Both the position numbers and the translations under genes were made by a program. Below the pieces are notes generated by a model. It was not told where the DNA came from. It searched no databases and worked only from the letters and a program-made list of their open reading frames with translations. This document shows, piece after piece, positions 1 through 12,749 of a stretch of DNA of 64,000 nucleotides (positions are counted from its first letter, which is position 1; every line of letters starts with the position of its first letter). Source of the stretch: Asterochloris sp. CNOR1 (taxonomy: Eukaryota > Chlorophyta > Trebouxiophyceae > Trebouxiales > Trebouxiaceae); assembly GCA_963969365.1 (NCBI GenBank), contig OZ017750.1:1736001-1800000 (forward strand), given 5' to 3'.

Positions 1-3000
1 ACCTTGGGCCATCCCTGGCCATGATTGAGGTGCTCTGGGCCTCACATGATGGGCCCAAGAGAGCCTTGACCTATGTGGTGGGGGGTTTGAGCTTGCACAC
101 CAGGCTTGCTAGTGTTGTCCAGGCAGGCACAGGTCCAGGGAGGCCCTCATGTGGTTGCTGAGACACAGCATACCGGCTCCTGTCCAGCTGAGTGCTGGGC
201 TGTCTGTTTTATTCATGAACTGTCAACATTGCTGAAGGCAGCCCTAACACAAGATCTGGCACTCAAGTGATTGCCCAGATGCGTAGTGTCGTTCCCGTTC
301 GGCTCTACTAGTGCCCTCTTGCAACAGGGCCTGTTCTTGCTGAGCAGGAACTGTACCAACCCCCCAGTGCAAGCTGCACTGAGCTCCCATTACCGCCGTC
401 TAGCAACCCTGCTCTGAACAGGCCTTTTTCTACCTGTAACGGTTGTCCCAGGGCCCAGCCACAGGAGTGGCTGCCCATGGACACAAAGCCATGCCGCTCC
501 AGCTTCAGTTGTAGGGTTTGCAAGAGCAATAAGCCCCCACACAGGTGGGCCCCACAAAACGCAGGCACACAATGTCCCCCACCCATGAGATCACCAACAG
601 AAGAGGATGCCCCAGCTTACGTGGTCGCCGACATAGAGAATGTCATCCCCCTCCAGCTCTAGTGCCTTCTCCACCATGTGCGCGCTGCCCCCACAGAAGA
701 GCCCCCCCTTTTTGGCCACCATGCAGGGGCGCATCAGCCCATTCTCTGTCACGATCTGGTACAGGCTCATGTTGTAGGTGAAGAAGTCGGGTTTGCGCGC
801 CTGCACAATGACCTGCAGGCAGCAAGATTATCTTCAAGGAGTGCCTCCCAGAAGAGTGTGCAGGGTTTGCACACCTGCACAATGACCCTGCAGGCAAAGC
901 AAGGGGCAGCCTCAGGGGCGAGGGCGGCGCCACCCAGCGCACCTTATGATCCCCTGCATACTGACCTACAGCTCAGTAGCAGGGCAACGATTCAACACTC
1001 GTTGCACTTGCTGCTTGTCAAGACTGTGAACAAGCCCAGGCTCTTAGGTTGTGACCTCAGGAGCAGCACGGGGCAGCATGCACCATGCACAAGAAGACAC
1101 CTGCAGCCTGGAAGGGACGTGAAGCGACTCCTGGTCACAGGGCCATCGCGCTGAGGACCCTTGTTACACGCGTTTGGGTCTGGTTTGCACACACACGGCA
1201 GGCAGGTCAGCCCTCGTCTGAGGAAGATGGAGCTCACCATGTCAAAGAGATCCCGCCACCGCATGCCTTCTGGGAGGAAGCGCTCATACGCAAAGCACAT
1301 CATCCGGTCTGTGTATCTGTACGCAAATACTAGTCTGGAGACTAAACCATCTGGAGAGATTGAAGGGCATGCAGCTGGGTGTTGCCTGCTTCTGATGCAC
1401 AAGCAGCATCTCACTCATAGTCAGAATTGGTTATGAGCATGAGGATCTTGCCCTGCAAGCAGCAGTCCAGCCTTGGCAGCTGTTCAATAAGGGCGACGGT
1501 GCTCACGCAGTCTTGCTTTGGGCTGCTGCTTCCTGCAGTGCTCATGCCTGTACTCAACATAGCAGACAGGGTAGGTGGACTGCTGATTCCTTTGACAACA
1601 CCACCCATGCAAAACAGAGCAACGAATGCTGATCAGAAGAGCTCACCGCCTCCTTCTGATCCAACAGTGTGGCAGCCATGTCTGGATCAAGTTCAACATA
1701 TCGCTCTGGCTCCTGCAGGAGGTGGCAGCGGCTGTGATGCTCAAAGGACCTCAAAGTGGGGACTCACACATGCTGCAAGCAGCTCGAACTCAGACCACAC
1801 ATGTTGACAAAACCTACAGAGTGCTCAACCTTACGCATAGCAGAGGCCAGCAGGGCCTGCTTGCTGCAGCTGTAGGCACAGGACTGCCCAGTACGTGTCT
1901 AGTCTGACAGTAGATGTCCAGCACTTGGTTAGGCAAGGCCACCCGAGGCCTGTCACAGCTGCATGCGCACAGCAGTGCAGCAGGTGACCAGGGAGTCAAC
2001 CCAACACTTGCTGCTGCAAGCATACAATCTGTCTGCAGGGCAGAGGGCCACCTTGATGATCTCAGATTTGAGCTTGCCCTCCACGTGAGTTCTGAACAGC
2101 GCCTTCTGCACCAGGCCGTAGAGCGCCTGGTAGCTGTTGGGGCACACCTGGGCAGGGAGGGAGCCCTGGTCCATCCTGTCCACCATCTGCAGCCAGGATG
2201 GTGGCTGAGTGGTTGCACAGAGATGAAAGGGCCGAGGGCCCCCACTTTGCAGGCAGCAGTAAGCCATGTTGTACATCAAGTGTGCAGGCTGGCTCTCCTG
2301 TATCCAAGCGGCAGCCCTTGTACTGAGCAGGCAGCAGGGTGCCGGGGTACACTGCGTTGCAAGAGGCTGGGGCAGCTGTGGAACATCTGTGCTTGCGGGT
2401 CAGCAGACCACAGGCAATGCGGCCCGCACGATGCCCTCCGCTCAGCAGGCAGCACGAGGGGAGCAGCCTGTGCCATCAGCAGGCACTATGCTGCATGCTT
2501 CATGATTGAACCAGCTGCAGCGTGCTTGATTGCTTGCCTGAGCATACATGACCGCCTCTGAGACAGAGAACAGGGTGTTGAGGAAGTGCCACCGTGACTT
2601 GTGCAGGTCCACCAGCTCGCGGCCGTACACGTCTTTGATCTCAGAGGGTGTCATCATGCGCGTGCCATGCATGGCCCGTTTGATGTACCTGCAAGTGATG
2701 TGGCAGAGCTAGACCTCGATATTCTCTGGTTGCAGACTGCATGGCAGCATGACTCTTGACGCTCTGCCAGCTCTATTTCATAGACCTGCAGGCAGCCTGA
2801 GCCAGCAGGTTTGGGTGAACCAACAGGCTTGATGTGGATGCAGGTGGTCTGTGCAGCCAGCAGCATGAAGCCGGCGCGCACCATTACAGGATGCACCCTG
2901 GCAACGCGCTCCAGACAGGCTGCTCTTGGCAGTTCAGCGAGCTCTGTACCGAAGAAATGTGCCAACGCCTCAGCAAGTGGGCGCTGCAGGATGATGTACC

Positions 3001-4645
3001 ATGCGTTGCCAGTGGCACCTCAGCAGCTGTCTGCCTCAGCTGCTTGCTCTGCAGTCCTAAACTTACCCAAATCTGTCGACCTTCACAAGGTTGCCAAGCT
3101 CCTGGTCCGCTATCAAGCCGCGGGTGACCAGGGTGGGATCAAACTGCAGGCCGTCCACAGGACACCCAATCTCCTGCAGGTACTGCAGGCCATAGGTGTA
3201 GGCCTTGCCCTCCCAGGCGTTGACATCATAGTGAATGAGGGTGTCTGCAGGCAGGGGCCTGGTGTCAGACTGTAAGTGCAGTGCAGCTCAGTGGCAGTGT
3301 CAGTGAACAACATACATGACAGATTGACGGCATCTTGACGGCAGCTCAACACCCTCAGCAGCTAAGCAACAAGCATGCTCAAGATGCTGAGCAGATTGTT
3401 GGAGAGCAGCCTCAGCAGCATGCCACAGAGAGACAACCATGCCTGTAACTCACAGTCCATGTCATAACCTGCAGAGGGCACAGTAGATGCTCAGCATAGC
3501 CTGTTTTCTGCGCAATACCAGGAGCTCTAGAGCAGCAGCCACGAGCAAAACTGCAGCTTAGTGTTGCACGGCCACTTGCAGACTTGAAGCACATCAAGGC
3601 TTCAGCTCTTACAGTGGCAGGTCAGCTCACCAATAGCCTGGATAGCACGCATGTTCAGTGTGCGATTGCAGAAAATGGCTCTATGAGGCAGGCCATGTGG
3701 GTACTGGCGAGCCACCCCCATGTCTTCCAGAATGGCCTGCAGCCGAACAGGAACCCAGCTCATATCAGGGGGCCTGCTTACAACAAACTTGTCAATGCAG
3801 ATGTCAATGTGCTGTCGAGGCAGCTGGCGGCTGGTAGAGACCCCAGGAGTGAAGGGCCTTTGAGCATGCAGCTGTGAAGCGCATGGACAGCTGGCGGCCC
3901 CAGAGGCACTCACCAAATTTGAGCACGCAGTTGCGAGACAGGTTTGAAAGCCAGCAGAGTGGGCAAGTGCCCACCTGCTGGGCATCCTTGAGGTCGGCTA
4001 TGGGCACATCAACAATGTCATCAAGCCGGTTCAGCCCAAGCACATTTACTAGGCCGTTTGAATTCACTTGCTGGACAAAGTGAAGGTTGCCTGCACGTGG
4101 GGAGGGATGGTGCTGCTGGATGCGGCAGCTGCAGAAGGTAGCGGGCAGCTTGCAAAGCAGACGAGGGGCAGTGACTGGTGCCTCAGCCACAGAGGCCAGC
4201 AAGCACCAGGCCAGGCCAGACGGGGAAGGTGGCCCCATTACATCAGCCACTGAAGCCAGCAAGCAGCAGCAGCAGACCAGGGATTGCGCAGCTTGCCTGT
4301 GGTGCTTTCGCCAAAATGGTCCACCTGCAGATGTGCACTGGGGCTGCCTCAGGCGGTGACGGAAGGGCAGGGCCCAGTGCACATGGGACACCTCTGTGAA
4401 AGCTGCTGTCAGCAACAGAGGATGCCCAATGTCTGGTGCAGAGATGGTGCTGCATGCTGAGTGCCCCACATCACACCTGAAGTGCGATGCGTGCATTGCT
4501 AAACAGCAACGCTGCCTGCTACTGAGACTGGATGGGCCCTTCACTGTGCTGGAAAGGCTCACACCTCTGCCTCCTCCTCTGGCACAGGGGCCACCTCATT
4601 GCCGTCCATGGTCCTGAATGCCTCAGCGTCAATGGCGTTCTGCAT
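1..4645 (-). CDS. HAD-superfamily cytosolic 5'-nucleotidase (NT5DC-type), 3' end off the window
   Basis: Enzyme of the HAD subfamily IG 5'-nucleotidase family (purine nucleotidase/NT5DC), which removes phosphate from nucleoside monophosphates or related substrates. I could follow twelve exons in phase: 4645-4565, 4324-4297, 4090-3975, 3736-3631, 3468-3454, 3244-3067, 2688-2538, 2186-2052, 1712-1647, then about 1475-1430, 1330-1220 and 812-621. Motif I, GYDMDYTL, is built across a 15-nt microexon and supplies the two nucleophile/acid Asp residues. Downstream are the family blocks LITNSDYEYTDRMM, the segment ending VIVQARKPDFF, and DDILYVGDH, whose Gly-Asp is HAD motif IV. The start is the ATG at 4645, giving MQNAIDAEAF. 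The family C-terminus after GDH is not found in 1-620, so the gene continues left. Two introns (after 4297 and 2538) have GC donors. The exact substrate cannot be told. Confidence 0.88.
812..915 (-). repeat. Tandem duplicate of intron end plus exon start (5'-nucleotidase gene)
   Basis: The genuine exon begins at 812 on the minus strand (ctgcag then GTCATTGTGCAGGCGCGCAA). About 73 bp upstream in the intron, near 886, is a decayed copy: ctgcag, one extra g, then GTCATTGTGCAGGTGTGCAA. The copy includes both the acceptor and the first coding bases. Confidence 0.75.
3454..3468 (-). other. 15-nt microexon carrying the HAD catalytic motif
   Basis: On the minus strand a ctgcag acceptor is followed by 15 nt and a gtgag donor. 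Joined to the flanking exons (ending ATT G and beginning AC ACC) it encodes GYDMDY. Without it both catalytic Asp residues would be lost; skipping keeps the frame, as 15 is a multiple of three. Confidence 0.85.
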
Positions 4646-5320
4646 GGCCTGCTCCTCTGAATCATGCACCAGTGTGCATCGGGTCACCCAGCTGCTGCGC
4701 CTGCGCTTGCAGCTGCTTTGAGAACATGCTGTGAAGGCCAAATGCCGCGGCCTAACCCTGCTGCTCATAAGACTGGCATCAAGAGTTTGACAGGGCATGC
4801 TGCCAAGGCCTCCGTGTCAATGCCTCTGTCAGGGGTTCTGCAGGCCCACCCACACTCGCATGCGATCCAGAACAGCAGATTCCTTAACTGCTCGGTCAGC
4901 ACTTGGTCAAGGTCAAGGTACTCGTCTTTCGGAAGCCAGCAGCTTGCATCTCCAGCCAATTCTGACTGGGCAGCCCTGATCTGCTGCTCAAGATGCAGCC
5001 CTGACTCTGCGTAGATAGCGTTGGCCCTGCTGGCCCGACCCCACCTTGTTTGCTGCAGCTAATCCCACAGATCTGGCAAGACAGCTGGGAGTCGTTTGAG
5101 GTGGGCCCAGAGGGCAGCCTCCTGACAGGGTGCCTGATGACAGGTTCCCAGCCTTGATGCATTGCATGTGCTGTCATGCTGCCAGCTCAGGCAGCTGGTG
5201 GGCTGCAGGGCAATGTCACAGTCACCCCCAAGCCCAGGATATGCCCAGAATGGGCCAGGAAGCACATCACCGAGGCCTCCCATATCATCTCAGTTTAGCA
5301 GGAAGAGCAGTGGCACTCTG
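4646..5320. other. Divergent intergenic region with an unassigned minus-strand open stretch
   Basis: This lies between the starts of the 5'-nucleotidase (-) and ORMDL (+) genes and should hold both promoters. I see no clear TATA box. On the minus strand about 5035-4860 stays open and would read a hydrophilic, helix-prone peptide (for example HLEQQIRAAQSELAGD and DEYLDLDQVLTEQLRN). It could be an exon of an unrecognised small gene or chance; I cannot link it in phase to the nucleotidase. No homology recognised. Confidence 0.35.
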
Positions 5321-5879
5321 ATGCACCCCCGCTCACGAGCAGGCATGAACAAGAACGTGGAGTGGATCAATTCCACTGGAGCCTGGGCCTTCTACATCGC
5401 ACTCATTTTCGCGGGCTGGGCCGTCACCTGCTTGTTTGTGGACCCAGGTGCGGGAGCACCCCTCAGGCTGCCTTGCACCGTGTGCTTTGTGGTGCTGGCC
5501 TGCTCAGCCACCACATCTGCGGTGCTGCCCGGCATCATCAGCTTCCTGCTGGACTGCAGGAATGGCATGGACATATGTCCACCTGGTGCACGGCGTGGCC
5601 TCGTACTTCTTGCTGCACTGGTTCAAGGGGTCGCCCATCGACATGGACCAGGGCAAGTATGACAAGCTGACCTTTTGGGAGCAGTTGGATGATGGCGTGC
5701 AGAACACAGCCAACCGCAAGTTTTTCACAGCGGTACCCATTGTCCTGTTCGTCCTGGCCATTCATGGCTCAGACTTCCGGCGGCAGCCCCTTGGCCTGAA
5801 TCTGGCTGTTGTGATCGTGTTGACTGTCGCCAAGATGGCTGGCATGCACAAGGTCCGCATCTTTGGCATAAATGCATAG
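5321..5879 (+). CDS. ORMDL: ORMDL/Orm family regulator of sphingolipid synthesis
   Basis: ER membrane protein that binds serine palmitoyltransferase and holds back sphingolipid synthesis. Two exons, 5321-5447 and 5560-5879, join in phase (GAC CCA G|GA ATG) to give 148 aa; starting at the second ATG (5345) gives 140 aa, also normal for the family. Family landmarks are NVEWINSTGAWAFYIALI near the N-terminus, GMAWTYVHLVHG, the block WFKGSPIDMDQGKYDKLTFW, EQLDDG, NRKFFTAVPIVLFVLA and the C-terminal MHKVRIFGINA. About four hydrophobic segments fit the known topology. A TGTAA element, a common poly(A) signal in green algae, sits just after the stop (5882) and again near 5970. Very secure by similarity to plant ORMDL proteins. 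Confidence 0.95.
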
Positions 5880-6269
5880 CGTGTAAAACCTCAGTGTTCA
5901 GATGAGCGCATGTTTGTTGCCTGAATAAAGGTAGCACATGGCACCAGCGTGCACTGTGAAGTTGCATTGTGTAAAGAGGCTGTGCCTGAAGCAGGTCCAA
6001 CTAAATGTCAAGACTGTTCCCAACTGTGCTGAGTCACTCTGTCCCCTCAGTTCCTTTGTCTGGTGGGAAGGGGGGCAGGCTGCCTTTGTGGTGCAAGCTA
6101 CCCCGCCGCCTTGAAGGGGTGGGTGGACTGAGATGTTCGGGCCAAATATCTTCGCCTTCTCCTATGCTGCGTCGGGGAGAACGCCCCTCCTCTTCGCTCA
6201 CTGCGGCTGGCCCATGCAGGGTCAGACCTGCAGGACAGGGCAAGCAGCATCAGTTTGACGACATCTGCT
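5880..6269. other. Convergent intergenic region
   Basis: This lies between the 3' ends of ORMDL and the Rieske gene. It contains TGTAA-like poly(A) elements at about 5882 and 5970. No other coding or RNA feature seen. Confidence 0.5.
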
Positions 6270-7774
6270 TCAAGGCAAGGTAAGATCTTGTTTCTCTGTG
6301 CAGGTCCACCAGCCTGCAGCCCTGGACAAGTTGCGAGTACCCACTTGCAGATGCACAGGCCACATGACCCAAGACACTCTGCAGGCTTTGGCAAGGAATG
6401 CAGCATTGCTGCGTAGCCTTGGCTGATGAACAACGAAGTGCATGCCTGCTGGCTGGCGCACGCCGCCTTCAGGAGCCTTGTAGCCTGGGATGCCCCGTCT
6501 GAGGTGGCCTTGAAGCACGCGCTCCCCGCACTCCCGCAGGGTTGCATAATCATCCGACTGTAGGGTGCCCTCTGTGTTGACTCGAATGTAGCTGCAAAGC
6601 AACAAGCAGATCTTGAAGAACTCACGGCGGTTGACACATGGCTCAACCTCAAAGCCCCAGGGATGCAGCTGCAGCAAGAGATTGTGGGGGCCTTTGACAC
6701 TGAGCTCGGTTGCTGCCAGCCATTTCTATGTGATGGAGTCCCCTGGTGCATTTGCAGCGAGGTGGGCATGCCACTCGTGGCACGGGGCATTGTGACACCA
6801 AGCCGGTGCTTGCTGGCACTGGGCACGATGGCTGCCAGATGCCACAACATCATTTGCTTGAGGACCGCATGGGGACGCTGGGAACTATGCCTGATTGTGC
6901 CAACAAGATGTTTGAGGGGCGCTGCTTGGTCAGGCACCTCAACACTAGGTGCTCGAGGGACCATGGAACGGCCCCAGCCTGCTGAATGTTGATGTATGGT
7001 CTGGCCCCCCCAGCTTTGTAGGGAAGGCAACTGTGCTGCTTCCTGATGACTGTTGTGCACTCACATGCCATCGTCACGCTCCTCGACTGAGTGGGTGCGC
7101 TGTCGGAGACCCATGCTGCAGGAGCCCAGGGGCCTTGCGTCAGAGATGTCAGGTGCAGCAGCACAGTCCTGGCTGCAGCGTTCTCATGCAAGTCACCTCT
7201 TCCAGGTGCCAGGAACCATCTGTCCGTCATCCTGCTTGTCCACTGTTTGGAAGAACTTTTCACCTGCACAGCCGTGGGAGCTGCCTCAGCGCGGCCAGCC
7301 TTGATGCAGAGTGCCTGCGGCCTTCTTGAGGCTGGTGCTCACCTGTTTCAAGAGAGATCTTGGAGTAGTGCCATGGACACGTCAAGCATGCCCTAGCTTC
7401 AATCACCTCGATGTCTCCAAGGGCCTGCAGGTCATATGCACCTGACGCGTGCCCACCCAGTCTACTGCAGACATTGTGCATTGCACATGAAGCATGGTAC
7501 ATGCAGCCAGGAGATGAGTAGCTGATTGAGAAGCCAACACACCAGGGGTCCCCCAGCATGGCAGCAGCTGGAGTCCAGACAGTGCAGCTTGCCGTCCCAG
7601 CAGATGATAGAAAGGTAGCGTCCCTGCATCACTCGAAGAATATGTGCTGCAGGGCCAGTGGCAATGGGAGGAGAGGGCATGCATGAGAGGACACACCTGC
7701 ACCAGAACATGCAGCCTGTCCCCATTCTCCTTTGGCCGGGAGGCAGGACCTGCAACCCTCTGGAACTCCGACAT
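6270..7774 (-). CDS. Soluble Rieske [2Fe-2S] domain protein
   Basis: Six exons (7774-7697, 7623-7543, 7424-7343, 7263-7197, 7115-7065, 6591-6270) join in phase to 226 aa. The Rieske cluster ligands are visible: CCHAGGPL gives the first Cys and His, and ACLTCPWHYS the second Cys-x-x-His. These are followed by KISLETGEKFF. It is a stand-alone domain like vertebrate RFESD and algal ferredoxin-like Rieske proteins, with no membrane anchor and no oxygenase catalytic domain visible. The likely role is electron transfer, partner unknown. The start at 7774 (MSEFQRVAG) lacks an obvious organelle leader, so it may be cytosolic. The last about 60 residues come from one open exon with no family support, so the C-terminus could differ. 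It is transcribed away from GAPDH across a 149-bp gap. Confidence 0.82.
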
Positions 7775-7923
7775 GATGCAGTTCACATGGAAGTTTAAAT
7801 TTACAATCCCATAATATTCTTCCCCGCACACCTCCGTCTCACAGGGTCAATTTTCATGATGATCAAGACTTTCGGTACCAGTGAGTGCCATCGCCACTAG
7901 TCTTGGGCTCAATCAATGCATGT
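7775..7923. promoter_or_regulatory. Short divergent promoter region, Rieske gene / GAPDH
   Basis: Only 149 bp separate the two start codons, so the promoters and 5' UTRs overlap. No clear TATA element; an AT-rich patch (about 7793-7815) is present. Inference from gene positions. Confidence 0.5.
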
Positions 7924-11393
<3,470 letters not shown>

Positions 11394-11597
11394 ACAATGA
11401 AGTGCTCTAAAATGCCCCATGGCCTTTGCCTTGAGATATGCCTGTACAGCTGCGACATTTGGATGCAAGTGCTTGCCCCAGATGTCAGCAGCAGTGACTT
11501 CTTGTCCAGCCACAGCATCTGAATGCTCATTTCATCAGTGCCTGATTGTACATAGCACCACAAGAGCTCGCTCATGTAGTTATGAGGAAGAGCAGGG

Positions 11598-12557
11598 CTA
11601 GGAAAAGAATTTAACACCCATCTCTCCCTCTTGTGACCTAAACAACGTGGCCTTGCCCCTGCCCTCTAACAACTTGATGGCCTCCAGGAGCAGCTCTGAG
11701 GGGACACCTTGAAGCTCTGCAGCCAGGGAAGAACCAGCAGAGCCTCACGTCAGAGGCTTGCAGGACAGAGGCATGCAGCTGGCGCCAGCTTCCTGAGTCT
11801 ACCTGTGTTGGCAGTGTCCTCTGAGTCAGACAGGTCATCCACAGTCATGACCGAGTCGTCCAGCCCATATGTTTGAGCAAAGGTGTAGATGATGTCTGCC
11901 CACTCAGGCAGACGCTTCCACAACACTAGGCACTGGCTGTGAGCCTTGTCAAGCCACAAGGCATGGCCTACAAAGGTCCAGGAAGCATGTAAAGCCCGGA
12001 AGATGCAAATAAAATGGCAGGCACAGTCCTAATGCAGCACCAATGCGGGCACCTTGCACCACCAGAGCAGAGAGGAAGCAGGTCTTTGCCTCTTGATTGA
12101 GCCGCCCTGCAGCAGTATTTTGGCAGCGTCAGGCCTGAAGCATGCAGTCATGATGAGCTGCAGGCATTCACAAGGCGATGGGCAGCTTCGCACTGCTGAT
12201 GTCTGAATTGACAAACAGCCTGTCCTCTGCTGCTGCGCTGGTCGACAACTTGTACACCTGCATGGGAGTAAAGATGTCAGTGCATGCCCTGCTACTAGTT
12301 TTCAGGAGACTTCCTGCTGGGAAGTGCATCTGACCTTTTGGTGTCTGCAGTAGTCCAAGATGAGCTCGCACCACAGAGCAATCTGCTTCTCGCGTGTCTC
12401 CTTGATGGGCTGCAACCTGCAGTCAGGCCGGGACACTGCTGTTGACTCTGCAGCATATGCACAAGCAGCAGGCAAGCTGGACGCTCGTGAAATAGGGTGG
12501 ATAGCTCCAGAAAGAGGGGAATGGGTACTCCTGGGAGCCACCACTCCTGTCAGTCAT
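11598..12557 (-). CDS. VPS25: ESCRT-II subunit VPS25
   Basis: Six exons (12557-12483, 12409-12335, 12257-12172, 12106-12060, 11967-11803, 11716-11598) join in phase to 188 aa, close to the usual 176-200. VPS25 is the small two-winged-helix subunit of ESCRT-II, which links ESCRT-I to ESCRT-III on endosomes during multivesicular body sorting. Conserved features are the N-terminal PPYF motif (FWSYPPYFT), the block REKQIALWCELILDYCRHQK, WLDKAHSQCLVLWKRLPEWA, and the C-terminal end GVKFFS. Exon 2 must start at the second of two acceptors 10 nt apart; the first would shift the frame. The start ATG at 12557 gives MTDRSGGSQE. It is divergent from PAN2 (192-bp gap) and convergent with GAPDH (204-bp gap). 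Confidence 0.92.
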
Positions 12558-12749
12558 CAGATGCACAATAGCTTGCTGTGCATTCCTGCAATTTCTCGTT
12601 CAGCCCCCCCAAAGGGCAGCTGCCCCTTGCCTCCAAGCCTTGACACTTACAGAAGCTGCAAACACATATGTCTGTCTCATGCAAAGATGAAAGATCGCAG
12701 CTGAACTGGCTCCACAGCTTTGACTGACCATGAGCACTTTGACCTGAAC
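12558..12749. promoter_or_regulatory. Divergent promoter region, VPS25 / PAN2
   Basis: 192 bp between start codons; inferred to hold both promoters. No diagnostic element recognised. Confidence 0.45.

Noticed and set aside
12029-12257. Apparent frameshift in VPS25 after KLPIAL (TGA)
   Set aside because: A GT donor right there (12171) and a 47-nt exon at 12106-12060 join in phase to GHALWLDK, so the gene is intact.
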